Positions 11,201 to 26,200 of a stretch of 64,000 bases of DNA are shown piece after piece. The notes beneath the pieces are model-generated. The model was not told the origin of the DNA, did not search any database, and was given only the letters and a program-made list of their open reading frames with translations. The DNA is taken from positions 1-64,000 of the forward strand of contig NMRA01000542.1 in assembly GCA_002633005.1 (NCBI GenBank). Direction: 5' to 3'. Source of the DNA: Phoronis australis (lineage: Eukaryota > Phoronida > Phoronidae). The translations under genes were made by a program, and so were the position numbers. Every line of letters starts with the position of its first letter. Positions within the stretch are counted from its first letter, which is position 1.

Positions 11201-14200
11201 ATTGATAAATTGAAGATGTTACTGTAGAATTTTAGAACTTACTGTAAAGGCATTTTTCGCATGTACACGTTCATGGGCAAGGTGCTTATTTTAACGAAGT
11301 CTGAAAACGCGAGGGGGCACTCATGGGGGCATGGGCGTTAATTAAGGTGAATACGGTAATCAGGATTGAGATAGTACTAGATAAGTACACTATTTGCACT
11401 TGACAGATAGCTGACACGTGTTGCATTGTGGGTACGAAAGTACCTAAATGTGTTGTGCTATTTCAGCACGGGTATATTGCGGAGCTGACTGTCAGCTTTC
11501 CATGAAGACAGATTTCAAATAGCTTAAACCTCCATACAAACCTGTGTGAGTTCTTTAAACTTTACACCTGGGTCAGGCTTGGAGGGGGCTGTTCTTACTT
11601 CATCTGGGACCTAGAATACAAGAGACGACAAGTTTTGCAGGTCTAAAGCCTGAGGGAGTTACTAGACTCGAAATCTATCTACGTTTCTTCCAAAAACTTA
11701 AGGGAGAATAAAATGCGGATTATCTGGCTATTATTTAACTGAAAACAATTTACTAAAATCAAATCAGATTTATTAAAATGCAAAACACACTTACTAGCTT
11801 AAATCAACACACATGCAACTCTATTCTTTTTTTGCTAAAAACTGACTGCTAAGAATTTCTTGACATCCAAAAACTAAAATGGTCTGTAGTAAATAGGAGA
11901 TGGCCACAATAATGGAATGTACTAAAAAATCAATAACACAGTACATTTCCTACTACATAAATCAGCCTCAAGTTTCTGCAAAATTCGTCAAAGGTTGATG
12001 GACAAGGAATTTTATAATGAAAAACAGCCAACAGGAAGTCTATGGTAGTCAAATCCATGAGAAATTTGACTGGTGGCGGCACATTCCACCATTTACCTCT
12101 GTGCTAAATTTCGTCTAAATTCATTAAGTCATTCGCCAGCATATTCATGAACAACACAGGGTGTCATAGCAGTAAAAACCCTTTGGATATCAACTGGTGA
12201 CAGTGTATTCCTACCATAAATCTATACGGTAAGTCGTCAAAACTGACTCGTGCCTGCATCTCGGTATAAAGTGTGAACAAATATTGCATTGTGGGACGTA
12301 CAGATGTATGGCTGCACATGCTATGTTCACTGGTTCACGCTTAAGCATGGTGATTGAAAAATTTGGCTACCATCATGATATCAAAGCTGAAACTCACTGG
12401 TGCTGGCATATCTTAGCCACATACCCATTTTGACAACAACCAACAGACAAGCAACATCTCGTCACAAACTGCAATGGTAAAAAAATCTGAAAATAATCTG
12501 GAGCTCGTGCATAAAGTTATTTACGTCAGTTCCTGCAAAATCTAGGAAGTTGTTTTCACGGATGAAGAAAATCCTGCGAAAAAACAAAGAAGCAAACTGA
12601 GGGTGTTACTGCTTAACTCATGGCATCTTACACTTCATCAAAAAACCGTACAAGAGCAGCAGGCATCATCAATTTTCCTATTGATAAATAAGTTCATTTT
12701 GTCTGGAACAGGACAAATACCGCACTAGCGATGACTGAAAAGCAATAAAACAGTGACTGAAATATACTTCATTATCTTATGATTAGGACAGATTATGAAG
12801 TTATGTAACTCGCATTTCAGAGCCGTAATTCATGGAAGGAGGCTATGTTTTGGCTTTCGTTCAGTGAGACAGCTACAAGTTTTTACAAAATGTCCAAGAG
12901 ACGCTCGAAATTCTGATGGATATTCTGATGCAAAGAAATCAATAGTCTAATCATGTTACAACATATCTTGTTTAGGAACAACAATTTTTGGTGTTAAATT
13001 ACAAACAAGAGCAACGTAAAGCCTTTCAATGCGCCCACGCCTATATCACAAATGGTACGGGAAGGTGTCATCATCTCCCTAATAGAAACTTGCGCCCACG
13101 AATGCACCACAAACGGTACGGGCAGGTATCATTATCTCTCAAATAGAAAGCTGCTTGCTTAATTTCATGAAAATCAGGAAATCCGAAGAATAGAGACAAA
13201 ATGTAAAAATTAAGTAAAATGGTCACTAGGAGCCAAAACAGTTGCTGGTCACATGTCAACTTTATAGAAATACACTTGTTAAAGTGTACACGGACCTAGC
13301 TAGTCAGCTACCAATATGAAGACTAACATCAAAATAGGACTAGGAACCGCTTTGTATGAACATCACATAGACCTTGCGATTTCACACTGCCCAGGAAGTT
13401 CTGCTTGTCACCTCATTGTGAAACTTATATCTGATTCAACAAGTAGAGCTCACAACTGGCGGGGTGCATGTAAAATCTAGGAGTCAACCGGCACTCAACT
13501 TGCCCATTACAGTCGTTTAAGAGAAAAACAATCTCACAAAATGTTATTTTCTTGTTTTACTGTACGACTTTTGTCACAAAGAAAAGTGTGTGACTGTGTT
13601 AAAAACAGTATGCTTGTGAGGTGAACATGAACAAGCTGTAGTTTATTATGCAAATAACACACTGCTACTATTGTGAGGTGAGCATGAACGAGCTGTAGTT
13701 TATTATGCAAATAACACACTGCTACTATTGTGAGGTGAACATGAATGAGCTGTAGTTTATTATGCAAATAACACACTGCTACTATTGTGAGGTGAACATG
13801 AACGAGCTGTAGTTTATTATGCAAATAACACACTGCTACTATTGTGAGGTGAACATGAACGAGCTGTAGTTTATTATGCAAATNNNNNNNNNNNNNNNNN
13901 NNNNNNNNNNNNNNNNNNNNNNNNNNNNNNNNNNNNNNNNNNNNNNNNNNNNNNNNNNNNNNNNNNNNNNNNNNNNNNNNNNNNNNNNNNNNNNNNNNNN
14001 NNNNNNNNNNNNNNNNNNNNNNNNNNNNNNNNNNNNNNNNNNNNNNNNNNNNNNNNNNNNNNNNNNNNNNNNNNNNNNNNNNNNNNNNNNNNNNNNNNNN
14101 NNNNNNNNNNNNNNNNNNNNNNNNNNNNNNNNNNNNNNNNNNNNNNNNNNNNNNNNNNNNNNNNNNNNNNNNNNNNNNNNNNNNNNNNNNNNNNNNNNNN

Positions 14201-17200
14201 NNNNNNNNNNNNNNNNNNNNNNNNNNNNNNNNNNNNNNNNNNNNNNNNNNNNNNNNNNNNNNNNNNNNNNNNNNNNNNNNNNNNNNNNNNNNNNNNNNNN
14301 NNNNNNNNNNNNNNNNNNNNNNNNNNNNNNNNNNNNNNNNNNNNNNNNNNNNNNNNNNNNNNNNNNNNNNNNNNNNNNNNNNNNNNNNNNNNNNNNNNNN
14401 NNNNNNNNNNNNNNNNNNNNNNNNNNNNNNNNNNNNNNNNNNNNNNNNNNNNNNNNNNNNNNNNNNNNNNNNNNNNNNNNNNNNNNNNNNNNNNNNNNNN
14501 NNNNNNNNNNNNNNNNNNNNNNNNNNNNNNNNNNNNNNNNNNNNNNNNNNNNNNNNNNNNNNNNNNNNNNNNNNNNNNNNNNNNNNNNNNNNNNNNNNNN
14601 NNNNNNNNNNNNNNNNNNNNNNNNNNNNNNNNNNNNNTATTAAGGGAGTAGCACATTACTATTAAGGGAGTAGCACATTACTATTAAGGGAGTACCACAT
14701 TACTATTAAGGGAGTACCACATTACTATTAAGGGAGTACCACATTAGTAGAGCGTGTCAGGAAATCAACATCTGCCGTGATTTTTTTATCAGGAACACAA
14801 TATTGCAAATGTTCATAAATTAATGATTCTTTGAGCGGTTTGGCGGATAGAGGCGGATGCCAAAAATGGACTCAAAATAACAGAAAACCTGATAAGGGGG
14901 CACAGAATCTGTCGAATCTGTTTGAAATCAGGAATGTGTTGTTGTCACATCAGTAGAAACATTAACGTTAATAGCAGAATTTCATTAAAATCCATCCAGG
15001 AACAAGGCAGATACCAAGGCAAAGGTAAAAAATACAAGAGCAACGCGGAATGCTGAAATATGCCCACGAATGTACCGCAAATGGTGTGCTTCTAGGGATG
15101 TTTATTTGGAACATAAAAATGGCCACTAGATTGTGCAAAATATGTGGAATCCATCCCAAAAACTGGTATGTGTCATCAAAGCTATTTACCAAATTTCATA
15201 AAAATCCGTCACAGAATTTCTGAGAAACCAAGGAAAATGAAAAAATTAAATTGCCACTAGGGGGCTATAGGCGCAAGAAAAACATAATTGCCTATAAGAG
15301 GCGCCACAGTAGATGAAGTCATCGGAAAATCGTCAGACTTCCTCTTCACACTAGGTACATGCCAATTTCCACAACCATCCTTAGAGTGGCTTGGTTGACA
15401 GACGGCAGACGCCAAATAACAAGACTCGAAAAAATTAAAAATGGCCACTAGGTGGTGCAAAATACCTCGAATCTGTCCAAAAACCGGAGGATAGCGTTAA
15501 CTCACTAAAAAATGCCTATCTGCCAAATTTTATGGAAGTCCGTTGAGGACCTTTGAAGATACAGAGGTAAAATTAAAAAAACTAAAATTGCCACTAGGGG
15601 GCACACCGGTAGTCGGATCCATCTGAAAGTTGTCGTCCTTTGTTGTCACGTTCATATAATTACACTTGCTAAATTTAATAAAGATGCTGCAGAGGGTTTA
15701 GGACATATAGCGATGGTCGTAAAAAATGCCCCTAGAAGGCACCACAGTTGTCGAGGTCGTCGGAAAATCATCTTCAGTATTCCTCTTTAGATTAGGAAAA
15801 TACATGCCAATTTCCTCAATCATCCTTAAAGGGGCTTGGTTGACAGAGGGACAGACTTGAAAACATTAAACAAGCCCACGAATGCATCGCAAATGGTGTG
15901 CTTTTAGGGTGTTAAGTTGTGTCATAAAAACGGCCACTAATGTACAATCCATCCGAAAACGGGAACATGCCATTGCTTCTTTAATAGAAAGTTATACACC
16001 AATTTGTCTTAGAACTTCAGAAAAACAAAGGAAAACAGAATAAAATCAAATTGCCACTAGGGGGCACACTGTTCATTGGATCCACCTGAAAGTAGTCATA
16101 GTCTGTTGTTAGCTTTACATAAATATAGTAAATTACTTACTAGTTAAATTTAACAAAAATCCTACAGTGGGTTTATGAGATACAGATATGGGTGCGAAAC
16201 AAAACAAAACAAAACATCCACCAGGAGGCGCCACAGTAGTCAAAGTTGTCATCGTCAACCGTCCTCTTCACACTGAGATCATGTATGCCAATTTTCAAAA
16301 CCATCCATTTGGTTGATAGAGAGGTAGATGCCAAAAAAGACTCAAAAACAGAAAAAAATGGCCACTAGGTGGCGCAGAATACCTTCATTCCATTTGAAAA
16401 TGGGAGCATAGCATCATCTCACCAATAAATGCCCGTATTCAAAACATTATGAAAATCCGTTGAAGACCTTTGAAGCTACAGAGGTTAACGTAAAGATAAA
16501 ATTGCCACCAGGCAGCACACCAGAAGTCAGATCCATCTGAAAATTGTCGACGTCCGTTGTCAACATCATATAAACACAAAAACACAGTCACCCATCCACT
16601 ACATAGTAAAAACATACATGCCAATTTTCACAATTATCCTGAAAGTGGTTTAGCTGATAGAGGGGAGGATGCCAAAAAAACAAACTCAAAAACAGTAAAT
16701 ATGGCTACTGGGCAGGCCTTTATGCAGCGTAGTCCTGAGCGTCCAAATGGACGCCCTAGCACTAAATAAATCTGGATGCCCTGGCAAGGACCCCAATGTA
16801 TCATTTGGAGGCCCACTGTCAGTAAGAACCTTTCAAATTTGGACACACACATTGTAATGATTACTAGGAAGCCTCTGAAGGCTCAGAGTCAGGTGGCTCT
16901 TTTTAAAAAGCTGGAAGAAATATACAATGAATATACAAATTATACAATGTTGCTATGCTCAAACTTATCCACAACACCTTTCAAGCATTAACAGATTTTG
17001 TTTCTTCCACTGCTGGCTATGCTCCCAGTGGTCTTAGCTCCACAGATCATTACTATATATATATAGGGTTCGTACCTTAGTGCGACTCCATACTGCTGTT
17101 TCAGAGCTGCAACTGCATGATTTTCATCTTTTTCAAAAACCCCAAAAGTGAAATAAATGTCATTATTTTAATACAATATTGTGCCACAAGAATATGCCTA

Positions 17201-20200
17201 TTTAAATTTTTTGAGTTTGCGCCCATTTCATGGGTTTCAATGTGCGTTTTAAGGTTTAATATGGAACAGCTGAGTGACACCAGTGTTGCCAGAATATAAA
17301 TCACACAACATATGTGCATTTTTCTTGTTTTGTAACTACAGCTCTGATGATTCATTTTACAGAATATTAAAGCTAATTAAAATGATATGACAAACTTGAT
17401 AACATCAATTTGACTCGAGATCACCAAAAACATAGTGCACTCATGGCTTAACCAATATCTCTATTATATTTGTTTGGTAAGCTGCTTGGCTCTTTTCGTA
17501 AATTTAGATGTAAAAGTCTTGGTCTAGAGTTTGGTTTTAATAAAAAAGCTCACTACAGAAGGCTATTTTGTAAACTTAGATGTAAAAACCTTAGTCTATG
17601 CATTTTTTGTAAACAAACTCTGTGTGTGGGGGGAATTGCTGGGGGTGGGGCGTCGGAATCATGGATGCCCTGGAATATTGGGAATCCCATTTTAGTAAAT
17701 CCTGGATAAAGGCCTGCCACTACGTGGCGAAACCTAGGTCAAATTCAACGGAAAACAGAAAGATAGCGTCACTTCACTAACAATCTAAGCATGTACACCA
17801 CACATTGAGGACCTTTGAAGATAGAGAGGTAACCGTCCGTAAAAAATATCGTTGCCAAGTGGCACACCAGTAGTCAGATCTGTCCAAAAGGTGTTGTCCT
17901 CCGTTGTCATCATCATATAAATGCACTAAATTTAGTAAAGATCCTGCAAACTTTTTATAAGATATAGCAATAGGCACAAAAAAACTGCCACTAGGAGGCG
18001 CCACAGTATTCAAAGTCGTCGGAAAATCATCGTCAACCGTCCTCATACTAATTTTCACAATCATGCTTAGAGCGGATTGGGTGACAGAGGGGTGGACGCT
18101 AAAAACAGACTCGAAAACAGTAAAAATGATCACTAGGTGGCGCAAACTACATCGAATCGATTTGAAAACTGGACAATACCGTCGTCTCACTAAAAGATGC
18201 ATATATACTAAATTTTGTGAAATACGTCGAGAACCTTTGAGGTAAAAGTAAGAAACTAAAATTGTCACTAGGGGCATACCGGTAGTCTGACCGGTCTGAA
18301 AATTCGACCATGCCGTCCCATGCATGAAATGAACACGTGCAAAATTTCATGAACATATAAGTCAATCGGTTTTGGAGATAGAGCAGCAGACGCCAGACGG
18401 ACGCCGGACGGACGGACGGAGATGACAGCATAATGCGTTCACATATAAATATGTGGGCACATAAAACGGCCACTGGGTAGTGCAAAATGGCTTGAATTCA
18501 ACCGAAAAACCAGATGACAGCGTCCCTCACTCACAGATGCCTATCTGCCACATTTTATGATGACATTTGAAGATACGCAGGTAAACGAAAAAAAATGTAA
18601 CTAGGGGGCACACCGGTAGTCAGATTCGTCCAAAAGTCGTCATCCCCTGTTATCAACGTGATATAAATACCCAGCAAAATTCAATAAAGATCCTGAAGAG
18701 CATTTAGGAGATACAGCCATTGGCGCAAAAACAAACAAAACTGCCTACAGGAGGCGCCACAGTAGTCGAAGTCATCTAAAAATTACTGTCAGCCCCCTTC
18801 ACAGTAAGAACATAATACACGCCAATTTTTAAAATCATTCCAAGGGTGGTTTGGTTGATAGAAGGGCGGACACGAAAACAGTAAAAAATGGCCACTAGGT
18901 GGTGCAAAGTACCTCGAGTCCGTCCGAAAATGAAAAGATGGCATCATCTCAGTAATAGATGCCTAACTGCCAAATTTTATGAACATTCGTTGTAGACCTC
19001 CAAAGATACAGAGACAAGTGTAAAAAAATTAAATTGCCACTAGGGTACACACTGGCAGTTCGAGAGGTCCGAAATTCGTCGTCATCCGTCGTCAGCTTCA
19101 TGATACACATCTGCCAAATCTAATCAAGATGCTGTGAGGGATTTAGGAGCTACAACTGTGGACACCCAACACCCAGACAGAGATGACAGCAATATGCGAC
19201 CACGTAATATATAAATGAAAGCGCTCCGAGGAGCGAAACTTGGCGAAATTAACCAAAAAGATGACGATAAAGATGATGACGAAGATGACGAAGATGACGA
19301 TGATGGTGGCGAGGATGAACAAAAGAAGTAATAATAACATACACATGACGAACGTAGAAGTCCGAAATCAGTAAGAAAAAGGCTACAGTCTTGAGTGACA
19401 CTTGGCGAAATTAACGGAAAAGACAACGACGGAGATGATGCCGAAGATGATGACGATGATGACGAATATGATGATGGTGGTGGCGATGATGAGCAACATC
19501 ACAACATTCATATGACGTACTTAGATGACATAAATCAATAAGAAATAGGCTGCAGTCTAGTTCAATAGAAGATAAACCAACATCAATGCAGAGAGCGCTC
19601 AACAAAGGAACAGCGTTATCAAAAAATCTCAAATAACTCGAAAAGTAGACTTCCTAGCGAAAAATGGAAAACATCTTCTGAAAGCCCGTTCAAAATTCTA
19701 TCTAAACTGCCGGTATCGCCTAATTCCGTAAACTTTTCGAAAAAAATGAAATTTTGCGTTTTTTTAAAGAAATTCAAAGTCAAATAACTCGAAAACGGTA
19801 AGTCTGAGAAAAAAAATTGCTACAGGCCATTTGAAAGATTATACATCAAAGAATCCACATGCAAAAAATCACGTCTTTTTCTCTTCCCATTTAAAATCGC
19901 ACTCCAGCACGACTGAAAATGGGTCAACATGCGCCAGATCCGCCATCTTGAGCGTTTTTTTCGGCTTTGTATAATAGCATGTCATAAGAAACTAATACCT
20001 GTAAAAATTCGAAGGAATTTGTTTTATAATGCGCCCTCTACTGGAGAAAACGTTTTTAGGCCAAAATCGAGGTGCGCATGCGTGATCGCCGATATTTCCG
20101 CCATCTTTAACCGGAAGTAAACAATTTCCGGTATACTTGTAGCAAACTTCCAGTCCATTTACTGTGCCGATTCTTAGCCTTTTACATAAAAAATTGTAGC

Positions 20201-23200
20201 CTACAGAAGCATTTGAACCTTTAAATGAAAACATAATGGCCGCCACAGCCGCCATCTTGGATCCGATTTTGACGAAAAACAATAGGCTTCCAGTACTTCC
20301 GGAACTACGTGTTATGTGTAAATTTCGTGATGATCGGACGAAAATTGCAACCTGTATCGTGTGAACAAACAAACAAAAACAAAAACTTAGTGGAAGAGCA
20401 ACATACTTGGCGAAATTTAAATATGTGGGTGCATAAAAATTGCCACAATAAATCAAGCACACTTGCATTCTGATGCATCACAAAACCACCATCATCTGTT
20501 GCCAGCTTCATAGAAATACAATGACAAAATTTCACGGAGATCGGGCAAGCAGTTAAGGAAAAATGACAGTGGACATTGGATTAACAGACAGAGATGACAA
20601 TATGCACCCACATACCTATGCATGGAAACACAAAATGCCAATTCCTGGTTATCATGGAAACATGCAACAACAGTGTCATAAACAGACCAACAAATGAACT
20701 GCATCTTGGTTTTGGATTCACATCCATTTACCAAAGACAAATAATAACACAGACTGTCACCAGCATTTTGTTTACTCAAACGTAGTAAACTCAAACCTGA
20801 GAAGTGCACCTTTAGCTGGGCCTTTCTAGTGTTGTACAGAAACTAAATTTATTAAACACGAAAAATAACGTTCAAAGATAATCAAGAATCTGTATTTTTT
20901 AAAAGTAACAACAAAAACAGTTCTTTCATCTCAATTAAGCATTATTATACGTTTACCTATTGTATGAACTAAATCTAACCTTTGGTGACAACAATCTAAT
21001 GTTCATGACTATAATGTACATATTTCAAAGGTCTCTTGATATGCGTAATCAAGTTCTACTGAATACAGTTTTTCTACATTGTACACTTAATACTCTATAC
21101 AGACATCCAGATGAAGAAAATCAAAATGACAAAACATTCAACATAGGACAAAAAGTAAATTTTAAATGACACTTGGCGAAATTAACAGAAAAGACGACGA
21201 TAGAGATAATGGCAAAGATGACGAATATGACGACGATGGTGGCGATGATGAACAATTCAAGTAATGATAACATTCACAAGACGAACGTAGAGGCCAGACA
21301 TCAGTAAGTATAGGCTACAGTCTTGAGCGACCCTTGGCGAAATTAACTGAAAAGACGACGACGGACATGATGACTAAGATGATGAATACGATGACGATGG
21401 TGATGATGCTGCACAACATCATAACATTCATATGACGCACTTAGATGTCATAAATCAGTAAGAAATAGGCTACAGTCTCAGTCAGTAGAAGCTAAACCAA
21501 CATCAATGCAGTAAGAGCGCTCAACAAAGGAACAACGCTATCAGAAAATCTCGCATAATTCAAAAAGTAGACGTCCTAGCAAAAAATGGAAGATATCATC
21601 TGAAATCCCGTTCAAAGCTCTATATAAGTTGATATTATCACGCACTTCGTAAATTTTTCGAAAAAAATGAAATTTTACATTTTTTAAGAAATTCAAAGTC
21701 AAATATCTCGAAAACGGTAAGTCTGAGAAAAATTGTTACAGTTCATTTGAAAGAGTATACCTCAGAGAATCCACATGCAAAAATTCATGTCATTTCCTCC
21801 TCCCGTGTAAATGGCACCTCGGCACGACTAAAAATGGGTCAACATGCGCCAGATCCGCCATCTTGTAAGCAACTTCCGGATTTTTGGCTTTGTATAATAG
21901 CAAGTCATAACAAACCAACATCTGCAAATTCAAAAGAATTGGCCCTGTAATGCGCCCTCTACAGAAAACAGTTATTCCCAAAATCGATGTGCGCATGCGC
22001 GAGTGCCAAATATTTCCACCACTTTTAAATGGAAGTAAGCAATTTCTGGTACACATGTAGTGCACATCCGGTCCAAAAATTGTGCTGAGTTTCAGCCATG
22101 TACGTAAAAAATTGTAGCCTCCAGAAGCCTTTGAATCTTAAAATGAAAACAAAATGGCCACCACAGCCGCCATCTTGGATACGATGACGAAAACAATAGG
22201 CTTCTAGTACTTCCGAAATTCATGATCATCGGACGAAAATTGCGACCTGTATCATGCGAACAAACAAAAAAAACAAACTTGATGGAAGACCAACATACTT
22301 GGCGAAATAAATTTTGCCAAGTATGTTGGTCTTCCATGAAGTTGGCGAAATTTATTGGCGAATAAATTTCGCCAAGTAATAATGAAATGATGATGATGAT
22401 GATGATGAGGATAGCAATGATAGTAGTACAACAGCAATAATAATAAAAATATGTTTATGATATAATGGCCATCGCTCCTACATATTCCATAGACAGTCAG
22501 ACATTACTTCATCACTCAACAGAGCAAGCAGCTTTTTCACAATGGAATCATTGTTTTTGAAAACATGCAATTACGGTGTAGTCTTTTAGTCTCTAATGCA
22601 TCAATTGTCTTGAAGTTAACTATTCTTAGAAGTAAATAATTATGAACAAAGGAGTCTTGCAGTTCATACAATAGGCAATTGAATATGCAAGACTTGCAAA
22701 ATCAATTTGAACATGTCAGTTTACAAAAAAACTATTTACAACAATAAGGGTAAACATTTGTTTTGCATGAAAATGCAGTAATTATTTAAATAAAGGTATT
22801 TGATTTGCATTGCCCTTGTTCAATAAGAGATTAGAACATAGTCAAACAAAACAGATCAGAATACAGTGAGTTTTGCAAGGAACAGGTTGAGGAATGGCAT
22901 CACACCAGATACTGCCAATGAACTCTTTAACTGGTTCAACAAGCCAAGGTAAATAATTCTTAGAATTAAATACAATAATCTCTCTTGTCTCTTAACATTC
23001 TTTTTGTTGTTTTTGTATTCAAAATTACAAATGTGACTGCAGTCAATGATTATTCAATATCTTATATTGTTGTCTGCACATTCCATTTTCATTGTATTGT
23101 TACCATTATATTTCCTTTGTACTCACATGGAAAGCAATTAAATGTTATCACAAAAGAACTCACTCTCATTTTCAGTCTAAATCACTAACATACTGTTATT

Positions 23201-26200
23201 CATTTCCTTCACCAGGAATGGGCCAGTTGCCAAAAATTAGACTTGTCCGTGAAAAAAATCAGGACAAAAATTGGAGGTTCTGTTTAATAGCAGATGGACA
23301 AGACACCAGTATGGACATGGCGATGGTGGAGAGAAGACTGAACTCTATCTTGGAGAAGATAACCAAGGGAAAGGAAATATCACAAGAAGACCACGCACCA
23401 ACTCAATAAAGACATTCAATTGTTCTGCCGATCCAAAGGAGTTTCGGGACTTAGGAAAATGGTTTGAAACTTCACAGAGGAAATCGTTAAAGGAGCATTT
23501 TATCAAAGTTTGACTGTCAATACTAAATTCTTAACCAAAGCCCTATGGAGTTTTAAAAAAATTACCACGCTCAACCAATGCAAAACTGTTGCCGATAAGC
23601 AGTCATTTTCAAATTTACAATTTTAAATTTGAAGCGCTTTCTTGAGTCGATGAATAAATGGTTTTGATGTTCATTTTTGTTCTAAGCTAATTAAACAGGG
23701 CAAAGTGCAGCTTTAAGTTCTGGGAAAAATGTTTAAGTGTTTTGATATTTTGTTTAACATTCCAAACATGGTAAAGGACATTAGGCAAGCATGGTCCACA
23801 ATTCACAGCTAGGTTTAGTTACTATAAACCAGGCACATTGCAATTTGAATGGTTGGAGCGAAGAGAACTGAAAGGAAAAGGGAAGAATTGAGAAAATCTT
23901 GTTAAATCAATATGTCACTCATTAGATATTGACAGACAACCACTTCATCATTTTTGATAGACAGGTAATTTTTATTAAGTGTGTACTGTTCAGATCACCA
24001 TGGTAATGCCTAAGATCACCTGCTCACCATACAAAGAGGAGATCTTAATAAAGGTTTTATGCATTTCATCAATTAAAGCAACAAAAAACTAGCAAAAAAC
24101 ATTGGTTCACCTGGACAGAGGAGCAGGTGTGAAACTGCACTTCGGTAATAATTGATATTAAGTTGAGTAAATCTGTGAAACAATGTGTACAGAGTATCAG
24201 TTAGATTAATAGCATTTTCAAGAACAATTATTACATTATAAGGTATGAAATGATCAAACACTATTCCCTCAAAGACACTTGCAAGACTTAAAACAAGACA
24301 TAGTTCCGATAAATGCAGTTAGACCATGTTCAATGATTTAGTTAGCATATTATCCAATAGATGTCCCTACGGCTCCTAGTCAAGTAATACAAGTATTAAC
24401 TGTTCGCTAGTCTCTTTATAGACATTTCTGTGCTCACTAAATAACGCTTGACCACGTAACAGACCACACCCACCATAATTGTCGTTGTCAAGTCCCACAA
24501 GCTGAAAAGATAAATGTACCATATGTCCTTTGCAGGAGTACTAACAACCTTAACAAATTAGGTATTTTTTAGTTTTCTTCTCAGTATATTTAGTTTTATC
24601 TGTGATTAAAATTATGATTGAATTATGAATTTGCTTTATTTTTCCCTGGAGTGTTATTTTTAAGCCTTTTCGCAAGACACTGTGTTCTCATTGTTGTAAG
24701 TGCCCACACTTGAATCGCTGGAGTGCATGTTAATTTAGTAGGTAACTCATGTATACGCGCGTACTCAGCCTCAGAAGGAAGGACTTGAGAATTTCTGTGT
24801 TGTCATAGAAAACGAGACACAAATTGAAACAGGCTGTCACTTGATATCATTTCCCATTAAGTCACGATCGTCTCCCTGGACATTCCGTGCAAAAAGCGGC
24901 ACAGACCAGTGCCGCAGTGCGATATTGTTAGGGGTATTATAATAGGCTAATCAGAACATCTTGCATGAAAAATAAATGTTTTTCATCACAAAGTCGGTAA
25001 GTTGGTCATTAATGAGTGATTAACATCGCTGCGACATTTGATCATATATTGATGCCGTGGATCGAAAAATTTTTTGGCGTATCCAAAAATTTGCAAAACT
25101 AGCCGAAAACACTATCCAATGAAAGAGTGCTAGATGGTTTCCGAATTATTACCGCCAAGCGACAAAACGAGAAAATCTTATCGCTATTTCCACATTATTT
25201 TGCTGTCGCCAAACATGGCGATCTGAAAAACTACTTTTTGAGCTCCAATAATATAGCAAACCACAGATTCCAATTACGCAAATAGAATTGGAGCTTATTG
25301 ATTTGTGTCCTTTCATGAGAATACAAATTTTCATTCTACCCATCCAAAAAAGCATGACTTTGTACAAATTATTTTTTCCGACGCAAATATGTGTATGAAC
25401 TATTTTTACCTCGGACTGCTACTATACAAACTATAAAAGACAAATGCTGTGTTTCAAGGGCTGTGTATGAACTAATAGAGTGTACGAACTATTAGAGAGA
25501 ACACCGTAAACAACTTTGTGCCAATGTGGGTAAAAAACTGGCCAAATAAAATCTGAAAAAATTAGTGTCATTAAAAACTAAATGCTTCCTTGAGTAAATT
25601 AAATTATTTACAGGTGTTGAAAAAATTGGCATTCTACCATAACTGACTATTCTGTTGCTAAAGTTGTGGAGAGATCTTTTGCGTCAGCTTTCAGCGCCCT
25701 GAAATATTACCACACCTATTGGCCAGTTTCTTTTTCGCCGATTCTTCAATCAACTGTAGGTCTTCTTTAATAGTGTTATGTACATCTCACTATAAATTAT
25801 CAGAACTGGTTTCATTTCGTTATGTTTCTAGTAATACCAGCCAACCTAACCTCAGAAACTTGGCTGCCGCGAAGCTGCCACCAGGCAATGGTACGTAATT
25901 TCACGAGCGTGTTGTTTACAAAATGACAGCACACTTTTCTTTGTTACAAAAGGCGGAGAATCATGCAAGAAATGACATTTATTTGATTGCTTTTCACCCA
26001 AATGGCTGCAACGGGAAAGGTGAGTGTCATTTTACTCCCAGATTTTGCATGCACCCTGTCCCCTCCCCGCTGGTCGTTAACCCAATGTAAGTTTCACGAC
26101 GGGGTGATGAGCAGAATTCCCAGGCTGAGTAAAATGTCATGGGTCTAATGCAGCTCAATACACCTAGCTGTATTTTGATGATATCTTCATACAGCTTGCT

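Noticed and set aside
13534-13881. 115-codon minus-strand frame with 19-residue repeats
   Set aside because: Openness follows from a 57 bp repeat unit without a stop; no start context, splice sites or homologue.
13874-14656. Open frames of about 255-260 codons over the gap on both strands
   Set aside because: They consist almost wholly of undetermined bases; no sequence supports them.
17777-18325. 182-codon minus-strand frame, the longest in the window without N
   Set aside because: It runs through family A modules antisense to the motif; the same frame is broken in other copies and has no splice or start context.
19124-19426. Ser-rich and hydrophobic minus-strand frames
   Set aside because: They are translations of the GAT/GAC-rich simple sequence of family B.
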